In this document: positions 35,825 to 45,531 of the stretch, piece by piece | Layout: each line of letters begins with the position of its first letter | Position numbering within the stretch: the first letter of the stretch is position 1 | Assembly: GCA_022184915.1 (NCBI GenBank) | Contig: JAGTJU010000002.1 | Location: 682,001-746,000 of the forward strand | Direction of reading: 5' to 3' | Length of the DNA: 64,000 nucleotides | From: Myxococcales bacterium | Lineage (GTDB): Bacteria; Myxococcota_A; Polyangia; Fen-1088 | Made by a program: the position numbers and the translations under genes | The notes under the pieces: model-generated | The model's input: only the letters and a program-made list of their open reading frames with translations | What the model was told of the DNA's origin: nothing | The model's database searches: none

Positions 35825-37681
35825 ATGCGCCATCTCGCCGTTCTCGTGGCCATCGCCTCGTCGCTCTCGCTGCCCTTGATGGGCTGTGCAGGCACCGTGT
35901 CCGACGACCCCGACCGCGATAACGAGACACCCCGCGGCGGGGGCCCCGGCGGCGGGGGAAGCGTTGGGGGCATGGGTGGCGGTATGGGGACCGCAGGGGC
36001 CGGTGGCAACGAGTTGGGAGAAGGCGGCGCTCAGGGCGGCGCCCCGAACGTGGGGGGGGCGACGGGACAACCCCAAGCCCCCCATGATGACCTGGCCGCA
36101 AAAACGGGCTTTGTCTGTGACCCGAAGAAGGCGCCCGCGGGTCGGCCCCGGCTGTGGCTGCTGTCGGACAAGCAGTACGCGAACACCTTGGCGACACTCT
36201 TCAAAAACCAGCGGCTGCAGCCGGGCAACGGCGGCCTTCCCACCGGTTTTTTGAACGGCGTGCCTCTGCCGTTCACGTTCAAGAACTCGGCAGATCGCTT
36301 CAGTACGCGGGCGCTTTCGTACACCCTGGCAGAGGATGAACTGCGGGATGCCATGCAGGCGGCGACAACGCTTGCCCCCCGCATCGTGGACGATTGGGCG
36401 AAGCGTACGTGCCTGAAGCAGGCGAATGCAGATGCGGCCATGTGCCTCGGCGAGAGGGTCAAGTTCGCGGCTCCGATTCTGTTCGGGCGTCCGCCGACCC
36501 TTGAGGAAGAGACTCACTTCGTCCAGCTGGGCGTATCGCTCTCCGCAGACCTGGGGCTCAAGGGAGCCGTCGCGACGGTCCTGCGTGCCATGTTGATGGC
36601 GCCTCAGTTTTTGTACCGAACGGAGCTTGGCGAGCCGACAGGTGACGGAGCCAGTCGACGCTTGACGAATTACGAAGTGGCATCGGCCGTCGCGTACGGG
36701 CTGACCGATGCTCCGCCCGACCGGGAGTTATGGGAAGCCGCTGCCGCGGGCGCACTCACGGACCCGGTGGTCATCAAGGGCCACGTGGCCAGATTGGCGG
36801 CCGGGCTTTCCAAGCGGGGCCCGGTGGCAGCCTTTTTCCGGCAGTACTACCAGTATCCCCAGACCTCCCGCATTCAGCGCCCCGACAAGGGATACAACGC
36901 GCTGATGATGATCTACGACACCGACGCCTTCATCGGTGCCATGCTGGACAGGCACGGAGAGAACGGCTTCCTTTCCGCGTTGTTGACATCGCCTCTGGTG
37001 TTCGCAACCAAGTGGACCGCCTCCCTTTACGGTTTGACGACGACCCCGGCGGAACGTATCGCCCTCGAAACGACGCCGTCACCTCGATTTGGCATCTTGA
37101 CCCAGCCGAGCTGGCTCTCCTCGTTTGCGCAGGTCGAGCGGACCGACCCCATTCGACGTGGGCGCTTCATTCGCGAAAGCATGTTGTGCCAACACATCCC
37201 TGAAGTTCAGATCGAAGACCTACCCACCATCCCTGAAGATCCAGGTCGCACGCAGAGAGAAAAGCTGGAGATTCATCGCTCGGGCGTAGGCTGCGCTTCG
37301 TGCCACTCGCTGATGGACCCCATGGGCTTGGTCTTCGAGGGCTTCGGATACATCGGCGAAAATCGGGCGATGGAGGCGGGTCGCCCGGTCGACACCACGG
37401 GAGAGCTCGTGGGAAGCGCTGACCAGGACGGCCCCGTAAGCGGGCCTGCCGACCTCACCGCGCGCCTTGCCGCTTCGGTGACCGCGCGGGAGTGCTTCGT
37501 CAGCCACAACTTCGAGTACTGGATGGGGCGCCCCGCCTCTCCAGGAGACGAATGTACCTTGCAGGCAGCGGACACCGCGTTCGCTCAAGAGCAAAGCTAC
37601 GTGAAACTCTTGCAGGCCCTGTTTTCGTCAGATTCGTTCCTGCTTCGGCGTCCCTGGGAAGAGTCAGGGGAAAGTCCCTGA
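35825..37681 (+). CDS. DUF1592/DUF1588/DUF1585 multi-domain lipoprotein
   Basis: A 618-residue protein. The ATG at 35825 yields a lipoprotein signal (SLSLPLMGC) and a Gly-rich linker (~35-80). The body carries, in order, DUF1587/1595-like segments (LSDKQYANTLATLF; GERVKFAAPILFGRPPTLEEE), DUF1592 (LRAMLMAPQFLYRTELG), DUF1588 with a CxxCH site (VGCASCHSLMDPMGLVFEGFG) and DUF1585 at the C-terminus (NFEYWMGRPASPGDEC). These domains occur together in planctomycetes and myxobacteria, usually beside a DUF1552 protein. The CxxCH suggests c-type heme. Substrate unknown. Confidence 0.88.
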   Translation: MRHLAVLVAIASSLSLPLMGCAGTVSDDPDRDNETPRGGGPGGGGSVGGMGGGMGTAGAGGNELGEGGAQGGAPNVGGATGQPQAPHDDLAAKTGFVCDPKKAPAGRPRLWLLSDKQYANTLATLFKNQRLQPGNGGLPTGFLNGVPLPFTFKNSADRFSTRALSYTLAEDELRDAMQAATTLAPRIVDDWAKRTCLKQANADAAMCLGERVKFAAPILFGRPPTLEEETHFVQLGVSLSADLGLKGAVATVLRAMLMAPQFLYRTELGEPTGDGASRRLTNYEVASAVAYGLTDAPPDRELWEAAAAGALTDPVVIKGHVARLAAGLSKRGPVAAFFRQYYQYPQTSRIQRPDKGYNALMMIYDTDAFIGAMLDRHGENGFLSALLTSPLVFATKWTASLYGLTTTPAERIALETTPSPRFGILTQPSWLSSFAQVERTDPIRRGRFIRESMLCQHIPEVQIEDLPTIPEDPGRTQREKLEIHRSGVGCASCHSLMDPMGLVFEGFGYIGENRAMEAGRPVDTTGELVGSADQDGPVSGPADLTARLAASVTARECFVSHNFEYWMGRPASPGDECTLQAADTAFAQEQSYVKLLQALFSSDSFLLRRPWEESGESP

Positions 37682-37722
37682 CCGCCTGCACGGCTCCTGG
37701 TCATGCCACGAGAGGATTTGTG

Positions 37723-39048
37723 ATGAAGTTTTCGCGACGTAAATTGCTCAATCGTTTGGGGCTGACCGCCACGGCGCCGCTTTTGGCTGGTCTCGGGAAC
37801 CGGATCATCGGCGAGGCCCTCGGGGCGCCCTCGAACGATCGCTGCGCCATCATCGTGGTTGTCGGCGAATGCTTCCCGCTGTCGCAACCCTACGGTCTCG
37901 TGCCTGCAGGCATCGAACCCGGTGGCAAAGATAAGTGGGACCCGAAAGACCAAGTCATCGACGCGCTGCCGAGTATGTTCGGAGGCCTTCAGCCGTTCGC
38001 GTCACGCACGGTCGTGGTGGATGGGTTGAGGATGAACGTCGGCACCGGCACGCTGCACGGCACCGGTTTCGGCTGCTTGACTGGGTTTCGTCCCGAGGGT
38101 CTCACGCCCGAAGGCGGTGGCACGCCGGTGAGCGTGAGCCTGGATCAGTTCGTGGCAGAGGAGATCGGCAAAGCGACCCCGCTCAAGTCGGTCCATTTTG
38201 GATTCGAGGGCGGGATGGCGGAGACCAGCGCTACGACGTTTTCGGCCGGATACCAACGTGCAATCCCCCACATCGGCTCGCCCCGGCTTCTGCACGGCAG
38301 GCTCTTCGCCGGAGCGGGGGGAGATGCTCAGACGCTCAAAGCTCAGGGGCCGCTGCTCGATTCCATGCGCACCCAGATCAAGTCGCTGCAAGCGGAGCTC
38401 GCCGGCTTCGAGAAACAGCGCCTCGACGTTTACCTGGCCGCGGTCGACGACTTCGATCGCCGGCAAGCGAGACTCCGTGAGCTGAGCTCACAATCCGGTT
38501 GTGAAGCTCCGTTGCCGGCCGAGGCTCTGGGCAACGCCGTCCAGCGGCTCGATGCCATGTTCGACATGGCGACGCTTGCCGTGAAGTGTGGGATCACGAA
38601 TGTGGTTGGGGTGGCGGTGGGCTCCGGCTTTGGTCACGATGACCTGCAAGCCTTTGCCGGGGTCCTGGCCGATCCGACCTTTGGCGGGCATAGCAAGCCA
38701 GACGTGTATTTTCCCGGCATGAATGCCATCGTGTCTTACCTCAGCGGCAAGGTGGCCGGACTCATCCAGGGCGGCGGCCGGGCCGAGCGCACCACCGCGA
38801 TGTTCGTGGCCGCAAGTGGATCGGCCGATGGGAATCACCATTCGAACGTCGAGCGGGTACCGGCGGTCGTATACGATGGCACGGGCACACTGAAGACGGG
38901 TTCGCGGTATCTCCGGTTCGCCAAGAACACCCGCTCCGTCGTCGATTTCTACAGCAGCGTGGCCCACGCGATGGGACGTCCCACAGCCGATTTCGGCAAG
39001 GGCAGCCTACACAAGGTCGAGGGGCCCATTGCGTCGCTGATGGCCTGA
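37723..39048 (+). CDS. DUF1552 family protein with Tat signal
   Basis: A 441-residue protein. The ATG at 37723 has AGAGGA seven bases upstream and gives a twin-arginine-like leader (SRRKLLNRLGLTATAPLLAGL), so it is exported folded. The remainder matches the DUF1552 layout that accompanies DUF1592 proteins: an alpha/beta fold with HGTGFGCLTGF, a central coiled segment (LKSLQ to RRQARL, about 215-260) and a C-terminal SADGNHHSN block. Related to the sulfatase/DUF1501 set. The partner lipoprotein, 41 bases upstream, is probably its functional partner. No reaction is known. Confidence 0.85.
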   Translation: MKFSRRKLLNRLGLTATAPLLAGLGNRIIGEALGAPSNDRCAIIVVVGECFPLSQPYGLVPAGIEPGGKDKWDPKDQVIDALPSMFGGLQPFASRTVVVDGLRMNVGTGTLHGTGFGCLTGFRPEGLTPEGGGTPVSVSLDQFVAEEIGKATPLKSVHFGFEGGMAETSATTFSAGYQRAIPHIGSPRLLHGRLFAGAGGDAQTLKAQGPLLDSMRTQIKSLQAELAGFEKQRLDVYLAAVDDFDRRQARLRELSSQSGCEAPLPAEALGNAVQRLDAMFDMATLAVKCGITNVVGVAVGSGFGHDDLQAFAGVLADPTFGGHSKPDVYFPGMNAIVSYLSGKVAGLIQGGGRAERTTAMFVAASGSADGNHHSNVERVPAVVYDGTGTLKTGSRYLRFAKNTRSVVDFYSSVAHAMGRPTADFGKGSLHKVEGPIASLMA

Positions 39049-39148
39049 CGGCCAGGGCGCGCGGGGTGGCCTTTGCTAGGGCCTTCGTGCATCAGCTTCA
39101 CCCTCGTGTGACGGAGGCATCTGTGCGTAGGGAGCGAAGGCCTCTTGC

Positions 39149-39649
39149 TCACCCGCCGCAACAACGTTTGTACTTCTTGCCGCTGCCACAGGGACAAGGC
39201 GCGTTGCGCCCTGTGCGTGCAGTGAGGGACCCGGTCGCGGCTGTCTCCGGCTCTTCGTGGGTGTAGACCCAGCGCCCCTCGACACGGCGAAACAAAGATC
39301 GCTCACGCATCACCGATCGAGTGCCATCCAGATCGAAGGTGGCTCGAAAGACGACGACCCCTGTGTTGTCTTCGCGGCTCCCCCCTTCGGTGCTCAGCAC
39401 CTCGAGCCCGTGCCAGCGGGTACGTGCCGCGAACTGGCTGATACCCCGGCGGTCGGGGTGCCGCCCGTCCGGCGGGTGATGGGTTGCCACGAGATAGTCC
39501 ACGTTCTTTCGCGCGAAGGCGGTGTAGCGGGAGCGCATCAGCTCTTCGGCCGTGTCCGGGTGAGCTCCGCCGTCGACAAAGCGACCGCAACAGAGCTCGA
39601 ACGATCGGCCGGTGCCGCAAGGGCAGCTGGGGGATTCTGCGAGGGTCAA
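39149..39649 (-). CDS. YchJ-like protein with two SEC-C zinc motifs
   Basis: A 166-residue UPF0225/YchJ-family protein. It has a SEC-C motif at each end, CPCGTGRSFELCCG near the N-terminus and CPCGSGKKYKRCCGG at the C-terminus, both expected to bind zinc. A central NTF2-like domain lies between them (LMRSRYTAFARKNVDYLVATHHP). The start is taken as TTG because no ATG precedes the first SEC-C motif in frame. The family has no firm function; SEC-C motifs in SecA contact SecB and ribosomes. Confidence 0.85.
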   Translation of the reverse strand: MTLAESPSCPCGTGRSFELCCGRFVDGGAHPDTAEELMRSRYTAFARKNVDYLVATHHPPDGRHPDRRGISQFAARTRWHGLEVLSTEGGSREDNTGVVVFRATFDLDGTRSVMRERSLFRRVEGRWVYTHEEPETAATGSLTARTGRNAPCPCGSGKKYKRCCGG

Positions 39650-39685
39650 CGCTGTGTCTCGGGGAAACGCAGGGTACGCACGCCT

Positions 39686-41158
39686 TCAGCGCGTCTTCGG
39701 GGACGCTGCATGGGCGCGGTAGGCACCCAGGATGACCATCAGAACCAAGGCGAGGGCCATGGTGAACATCACAGGTCTCAGGGGATAACCAGACAGCCAC
39801 TGGGACGGGTCTGACGACTCCCAGAACGCTCTCGGCAGCCACCTGTCGAGACCGCATTGCATGATGCCAATGCGCGCACCAACACTCGACACCGCAATCG
39901 AGGTGCCCAGGAGCAGGGTGCCGCATACCGAAAAGCTCACCCAGGTCCAGCGTGAGCCGTGCTGTAGGATCCTGAAAACCAGCCGTGACACGAAAGACAG
40001 CAGCAGCGGAAGCACCGGCAAGAGGTACCGTGGTCCGAATTGGCAATCGCCGATGGTGGAGATGTTCAAGAGGTAAAGCAGCTGGATCGCCACCATAGCG
40101 AAAAGCAAGCGAGCCGGCTTTCTGACGTCTGGCTCCGTGCGTGCGCGCACCAGCGCCTGCACGAGCGCGAAAACGCCGAGAAGAGTGACCGGCGCATAAA
40201 GCCACAAAGAGACTTGGCCCAGCCCCAAGTAGGACCAGAGGTTGGATGAAAAGCGATCAGAAAGAAGTGTGAAGGCTCCCTGGGCGGCGTTCCCGGCGCC
40301 GGTCTGGCTAAAGCCCCAGAAGGTGTCCTGATACCCTCCGGCGACGTTGGCCTGAAGAAACGGAGAGCCGAAGTAGTGCCAGTTGAAGACTGCCAAGGGG
40401 AGCCCTCCCAAGGCCGCCCCCCCCAAGACCGTTAACCAGTAGCGGTTATGAACCAGCGCAACGGCCAGGAGGGTGAGGGCCATCAAGCTCGGAAGCATCG
40501 AAAAAAACGGGATGGAGCCAATCGTGAGCCCAAATGCAAGCCACGTTCGTTTGTGTTGATCGCGACGCCCCACGAGATACTGGAAAAGCGCGAGTGTCAG
40601 CAGAGCCGTGGCGATCACGTCGTGGTGGGCAACGCCGGCATAAGCGAAAAGGTGTGTGCCAAATCCCAAGGAGATGGCGGCGAACAACGAAAACAGGGTT
40701 TTGAGCGCCACCTGGGACGAGTCACAAGGAAGCAAAAAGAGTTGGCTGATCAGAAAGACGAGGGCGACTGTGAGGGCTGCGAGGCTCGAACTCGAAAGCC
40801 AGGTCACCCACGCAGAGGTCACGACGTAGTCTCGCTCGTAATTCATGCCAAAAGCCCGGATCGCGAAGTAGGCGACGCCGCTCACCGTGAATTGTCCGGG
40901 CTGTTTTGCGGCGATAAGTCGTTCTCCCTTGCCGTCGCTGAGGGTAAACACGTCGCCTCGGGGCTGGAGCAACGGGTGACGGCTGTGTCCCAGCGTGTAG
41001 GTTCGGTGCTCGACCAGCGACTCGGCCCCCATCTGCTGCAGATTGAACGCTTCGAGATCTGCCGAGCGAATGAAGGCGCCATAGACCAACCACGAGGCCA
41101 AGAAGAGCAAGGTCGCAGGTTTTTTGTGCAGAGTCGTCAGGCCGCGTGGAAGACGCAT
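39686..41158 (-). CDS. Polytopic membrane protein, GT-C glycosyltransferase-like
   Basis: A 490-residue protein with about 11-12 transmembrane helices. The ATG at 41158 is preferred because it has a purine-rich GAAGGA nearby and the 29 residues of the longer frame are not membrane-like. A soluble loop after the first helix (LEAFNLQQMGAESLVEHRTYTLG ... GDVFTLSDGKGERL) resembles the first periplasmic loop of GT-C lipid-linked sugar transferases. There is no clear diagnostic DxD, so the activity is uncertain. Its neighbours give no glycan context. The 224 bases upstream to 41383 are promoter region only. Confidence 0.65.
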   Translation of the reverse strand: MRLPRGLTTLHKKPATLLFLASWLVYGAFIRSADLEAFNLQQMGAESLVEHRTYTLGHSRHPLLQPRGDVFTLSDGKGERLIAAKQPGQFTVSGVAYFAIRAFGMNYERDYVVTSAWVTWLSSSSLAALTVALVFLISQLFLLPCDSSQVALKTLFSLFAAISLGFGTHLFAYAGVAHHDVIATALLTLALFQYLVGRRDQHKRTWLAFGLTIGSIPFFSMLPSLMALTLLAVALVHNRYWLTVLGGAALGGLPLAVFNWHYFGSPFLQANVAGGYQDTFWGFSQTGAGNAAQGAFTLLSDRFSSNLWSYLGLGQVSLWLYAPVTLLGVFALVQALVRARTEPDVRKPARLLFAMVAIQLLYLLNISTIGDCQFGPRYLLPVLPLLLSFVSRLVFRILQHGSRWTWVSFSVCGTLLLGTSIAVSSVGARIGIMQCGLDRWLPRAFWESSDPSQWLSGYPLRPVMFTMALALVLMVILGAYRAHAASPKTR

Positions 41159-41382
41159 GTGTCCCGGTCCTTCAATTTGCCTTTGCCGGAACCATGCTGC
41201 ACTCCGGCTCGAGGGCAAGAGGCAGCAGTATACTGCGCGGCGCAAGAGGTCAAGGGGCTACGCGTCCGCACGCAGGACTCTGAAGCTGCCTCGATCCTCT
41301 CCTCCGGAAGTTGCATCGCATGCAATCATTCGTTTCAGACGTTTGCATGGCCGAGCCCATGGCCTTCGGGAAGAGTGGGGGC

Positions 41383-42963
41383 ATGAGCAAGAATGCACCC
41401 AAAAAGAAGATCCTGATGATTGCCGCCAACCCGGCTGTGTCCCCTACCACGGGATGGCCCGTGGGCTTTTGGTGGGCTGAGCTGACGCACCCCTACTGGG
41501 CGTTCGTGGAAGCCGGCTGTGAGGTCGAGATCCGCAGCCCAAGCGGCGGCAGGCTCGAGGCCGATGGCTACTCCGACCCGGAGGATGAAAGCGGCTACTC
41601 GGCGCACGACGTGCTCTCGCTCGGCTTCAAGACGTCCAAGGTACATCGTGCGTTGCTTCACGAGACGAAGAGCATCAAGGACGTCGACGTGACGGGTTAC
41701 GACGCCGTGCTGGTGACAGGCGGACAATCTCCCATGGTGACGTTCAGAGGCAATACCGAGCTTGCGCAGCTTGTCGCGCGATTCTACGAGGCGGGCAAGG
41801 TGACCGCGCTCGTCTGCCACGGCACATGCCTACTTCTCGAGACCAGGCTTTCCACTGGTGAACTTCTGGTGAAGGGAAAAACCTGGACGGGCTTCGCCAA
41901 CAGCGAAGAGGCGTTTGCGGACGCCATCGTGGGACAGCGGATTCAACCGTTTTGGATCGAGGACGAGGCACGGGCGCTTCCGGGTACACGGTTCGAGGTG
42001 GCGCCGCCCTTCGCCCCCTTTGCGATTCGGGACGGACATCTCATCACCGATCAGCAACAGAACTCAGGGCGCGTGGTGGCCGAGCTCGTGCTGGAAGCGC
42101 TTGCCGGCGAGTCCGCGGGTGAGCGGCCGGTGACCAAGGGAAGCGGGATCCGCATCGCCCGCTACGTGCACCCCTACTTCAACGCCAACGCGTGGCTGGT
42201 GATGAACGATACCCACGCCGTGCTCATCGACACGGCAAGCAACGGCAACGACGACGGCGCGAAGCTGGCGTCGTTCGTGGCAAGCTTTGGGCGGCAGCTG
42301 CAGGCGGTGATGCTCTCGCACGGTCATCCCGATGTGTTTCTTGGCATCAAGGCGCTGCGTGAGCGCTTTCCTGAAGCCCCGCTCTTGGTGGCCAGGCCCG
42401 AGATCGTGGACGACATCGTGGGTATGGCCAAGACGATGGAGCAGTACGGATTGCTCACCTCGCCCGATCTCTCGGCTGACCGTTTCGACTATCGCGCGGC
42501 GGTCAAGGTCATGCCGGCGGACGGGCTCGTGCTTGCGGGCACGCCCTCGGTGAGCTTTCGGACGTGGGTGACCCCTGCGCCGTCGGAGTTCACCCGTCTC
42601 ACCTGCGTGTGGATGCCGGAGCTCGATACGCTCTTCGCCTCGGACCTCGCCTACAACCACGTGCATGCGTGGGCGGGTATGGGCGTGGATCGCGCGGCTC
42701 TCGACGCGTGGCTCGGGTTCCTGGACGGTGTCATCACCGCGCATCCGGGCGCGGCCGTCCAGGTTTTGACCGGTCACGGGCCCACGGCCGATGGCAACGT
42801 GCTCTTGGCTCAGCGGGCGTACCTCGGCGATCTTGTGAAGGCGCTCGATGCGGGCCTGCGCGGTGAGGCCCTGGAGGAGGCGCTCAAAAAGCGCTATCCC
42901 GGGCACCGCGGAGCGGAGTTCCAGCTGCACATGACCGCGACGAACCCGGCGTTCGGCGGATAG
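41383..42963 (+). CDS. DJ-1/PfpI domain fused to metallo-beta-lactamase fold
   Basis: A 526-residue two-domain protein. Residues ~1-225 are a DJ-1/ThiJ/PfpI domain with the nucleophile elbow ALVCHGTCLLLE and GGQSPMVTF, close to glyoxalase III/Hsp31-type members. Residues ~250-500 are a metallo-beta-lactamase fold with SHGHPDVFLG (HxHxD, with Val where the second His of the HxHxDH motif usually sits) and LTGHGPTADGN. Upstream in-frame ATGs at 41311 and 41347 are possible. The fusion suggests a thioester or glyoxal-type substrate handed from one domain to the other. That is inference. Confidence 0.8.
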   Translation: MSKNAPKKKILMIAANPAVSPTTGWPVGFWWAELTHPYWAFVEAGCEVEIRSPSGGRLEADGYSDPEDESGYSAHDVLSLGFKTSKVHRALLHETKSIKDVDVTGYDAVLVTGGQSPMVTFRGNTELAQLVARFYEAGKVTALVCHGTCLLLETRLSTGELLVKGKTWTGFANSEEAFADAIVGQRIQPFWIEDEARALPGTRFEVAPPFAPFAIRDGHLITDQQQNSGRVVAELVLEALAGESAGERPVTKGSGIRIARYVHPYFNANAWLVMNDTHAVLIDTASNGNDDGAKLASFVASFGRQLQAVMLSHGHPDVFLGIKALRERFPEAPLLVARPEIVDDIVGMAKTMEQYGLLTSPDLSADRFDYRAAVKVMPADGLVLAGTPSVSFRTWVTPAPSEFTRLTCVWMPELDTLFASDLAYNHVHAWAGMGVDRAALDAWLGFLDGVITAHPGAAVQVLTGHGPTADGNVLLAQRAYLGDLVKALDAGLRGEALEEALKKRYPGHRGAEFQLHMTATNPAFGG

Positions 42964-43050
42964 GTCGAGCGAGCGGGGCGGACGAAACACGCGGGGGTTC
43001 GGCAAGACGGCGACTTCGCCCCTGTTTTCCATTAACCTCGGGGCCCGAAC

Positions 43051-45528
43051 ATGGCCTCGCAACCCCAGCCCCGCCGAACTGCCCCCTTGCGCGCCGGGTT
43101 TCCGCGTGCGCTCGGCGCGCAGTACACGCTGGTGGGGGAGCTGGCACAGGGGGGCATGGCCGAGGTGTTCCTGGCCTTGGCCGGCGGCATCGGTGCCCGG
43201 CGGGTCTGCGCGATCAAAACCGTGCGGTATCTGCCGGGTGACCGAGACGCCGAACTGCTTTCGAAGCGGTTCCTCGAGGAAGCAGGGGCGGTCATGCGTC
43301 TTGCGCACGAGAATCTCGTGTACGTCTTCGACGCGGGGCTGGTGGAGCGGCAGCTCTATCTCGCCATGGAGTTTCTCGAGGGCAAGAGCGTGGCCGACGT
43401 GCTGGCCCGTTCCCAGGGCGCGGAACAAGCGCTCCCTCCCGAGCTTGCGTTGCACGTCGCCATGCAGACGCTGCAGGGCCTGGCCCATGCGCACCAGCAC
43501 GGGCTCGTTCATCGGGACGTGACGCCCTCGAACATCATGGTCACCAGCGCAGGAGCGGTGAAGCTCCTCGATTTTGGCCTCGCCCGCCAGGTCGATGACA
43601 CGCGACAGACGGGGCTTTCCCTGAAGCTGGGCAAACCTGGCTATGTGGCTCCCGAACATCTTTACGGCGCACCCACGGATCACCGGGCCGATCTCTTTTC
43701 GGTGGCCGTGGTCCTATGGGAGCTGTTGGCGGGGCGACGTTTGTTCGATGAGGGGCGACCTCGGTCGTGGGCCTTCGTGTCTCCGTCCCTTTATGGTGGC
43801 CCGGCGGAGCTCGACGAGTCCTTGAGGATCGCCTTGTCCGAGGATCCCCTGGACAGGTTCAGCTCTGCCGACGAGTTTGCGCAAGAGCTCTCGCGCTTTG
43901 TCGCTCCCGCCGATCACCGCAAAGCCCTCACGGCGTGGCTCGGTGTCGCTTTCGGCGCGCAGATCGCATTGGATCGCCGTCAACGCGAGGCCCTGGTGGA
44001 CGCGGCCCGTTTCGCCACGCCCGAGGATACGGTCGACGTCAACGCGGCAGGCCCGATGAACCGGCCCGCTGACTACGTGGGGACGTTGCTCGGTGGCCGC
44101 TATCGCGTGCAGAGGCTCCTGGCAACGGGTTCGATGGGCGCGGTCTACGAGGGTGAGCATGAGGGCATCGGGCGCAAGGTGGCGGTGAAGATTCCGTTCT
44201 TGCAGGGCAGTCCCGAGCTGAAGGCGCGCTTCGTCCGCGAGGCTCGTGCCACCAACAAAATCGATGATCCTCACGTCGTGCAGATCACCGACGCCGGCGA
44301 GACACCGCAGGGTGATGCGTTCGTCGTGATGGACCTCCTCGAAGGCAGAACGCTCGAGGCCCTCAACGCCGAAAAGGGCTGCTGGTCCCCCGAAGAGGCC
44401 GTGGCGATCGCGGTCCAGATCGCACGGGGTCTCGAGGCCGCACACGAAGCTGGCATCGTGCATCGCGATCTCAAGCCCTCGAACGTCATGGTCCTGGAAG
44501 GCCGCCAGGGCACGTTGGTCAAGATCCTGGACTTCGGGGTGGCGAAGCTCATGCAGCCCGAAGCCAATCTCCCTATCGACGGCCTGACCCGGCCGGAGAC
44601 CGCGCTCGGAACCCCAAGCTACATGGCCCCCGAACAGGTCGTGGAGGGCCGGGCGGTGGATCCGCGCGCGGACATTTACGCCGCGGCCGTGATCCTGTAC
44701 GAAATGCTCGAGGGGCGTTTGCCGCACGAGGCCTCCGATACGCCCACTCTGTGCTGGGCCAAAGCGCATACGCCGCCCGCAGCTCTGGTTGCGCCGGGCG
44801 CATCGCCGGTCTTGCGAAGTTTGGTGATGGAGGCGCTGGCGATCGACCCCCGCGCACGGCCAAGCTCTTCGTCCGCGTGGCGGTCGCGCCTCGAGGCCCT
44901 TCGGCCCGAAAGAAGGCGAACCAGCAGCACCCTGCCCGTGGCGGCGGCGCAAGAGCCAAGGCGAAAACGTACCGTGGTGCTGATCCTCGTTCTGGCGGGG
45001 CTCGCCGCGATGGGGCTTTGGTGGGCACGGGGCGGCGCGGGCGCACATCGTCCGCAGCCGCGCGCGACGGTCTTGCCCCCGGCTGCGCCCGCTCCCGTGC
45101 CTCCCGAGGTTCTGGCCGTTCCGCCGGCCGCCCCCGTCGCGGGCCCTGCCGCCATCAATGCCGAGGTGGCGGCCCCGTCCCGCCCGAGCCCCGGACCTAC
45201 GCCCGTGCCTGCGCCCGAAAAGCCTCCGGCCGTGCGCGAAGCCCCGGACGTGCAGGCCACGGTGACCTCACCGCACGAGGCCCCGAAAGCCGACGCGCCC
45301 CTCCTGGACGCGGCGGAGCGGGCCTTGCTGGTGGGTGATTACATTCAGGCGAACCGGTGGGCTCTCGAGGCGGTGGCGGCGGGCAAGAGCGCGCAGGCCT
45401 ATGGTTTGTTGGCGCGGGTGCACCTGGCGCAAGAAGAAGCGCAGGCCGCGCGTGCCGTGGTAGAGGAGGGGCTCAGCCGCTACCCTTCGGACCGGTTGCT
45501 CTTGAAACTGTCGGAAAGGTTGAAATAG
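43051..45528 (+). CDS. Tandem-domain receptor Ser/Thr protein kinase
   Basis: An 825-residue protein with two Hanks-type kinase domains. The first (~26-285) has VAIK-type Lys56, HRDVTPSN at 154-161 and DFG at 174-176; the usual Lys after HRD is Thr158, as in the HRDV(S/T)P forms common in myxobacteria. The second (~350-620) is canonical, with Lys380, HRDLKPSN at 471-478 and DFG at 494-496. Then come one transmembrane helix (~655-672), a Pro/Ala-rich periplasmic linker and a ~70-residue TPR-like C-terminus. Two cytoplasmic kinases on one sensor chain is uncommon. Downstream exported proteins may be partners. Confidence 0.9.
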   Translation: MASQPQPRRTAPLRAGFPRALGAQYTLVGELAQGGMAEVFLALAGGIGARRVCAIKTVRYLPGDRDAELLSKRFLEEAGAVMRLAHENLVYVFDAGLVERQLYLAMEFLEGKSVADVLARSQGAEQALPPELALHVAMQTLQGLAHAHQHGLVHRDVTPSNIMVTSAGAVKLLDFGLARQVDDTRQTGLSLKLGKPGYVAPEHLYGAPTDHRADLFSVAVVLWELLAGRRLFDEGRPRSWAFVSPSLYGGPAELDESLRIALSEDPLDRFSSADEFAQELSRFVAPADHRKALTAWLGVAFGAQIALDRRQREALVDAARFATPEDTVDVNAAGPMNRPADYVGTLLGGRYRVQRLLATGSMGAVYEGEHEGIGRKVAVKIPFLQGSPELKARFVREARATNKIDDPHVVQITDAGETPQGDAFVVMDLLEGRTLEALNAEKGCWSPEEAVAIAVQIARGLEAAHEAGIVHRDLKPSNVMVLEGRQGTLVKILDFGVAKLMQPEANLPIDGLTRPETALGTPSYMAPEQVVEGRAVDPRADIYAAAVILYEMLEGRLPHEASDTPTLCWAKAHTPPAALVAPGASPVLRSLVMEALAIDPRARPSSSSAWRSRLEALRPERRRTSSTLPVAAAQEPRRKRTVVLILVLAGLAAMGLWWARGGAGAHRPQPRATVLPPAAPAPVPPEVLAVPPAAPVAGPAAINAEVAAPSRPSPGPTPVPAPEKPPAVREAPDVQATVTSPHEAPKADAPLLDAAERALLVGDYIQANRWALEAVAAGKSAQAYGLLARVHLAQEEAQAARAVVEEGLSRYPSDRLLLKLSERLK

Positions 45529-45531
45529 CAC

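Noticed and set aside
43505-43545. First kinase domain as a pseudokinase
   Set aside because: The Lys after HRD is Thr, but HRDV(S/T)P forms are common and the ATP-site Lys, HRD Asp, Asn and DFG are all present, so inactivity is not supported.
42064-43683. Long minus-strand ORF across the DJ-1 fusion and the kinase
   Set aside because: It lies opposite two well-supported genes and spans their intergenic gap; composition is that of a mirror frame.
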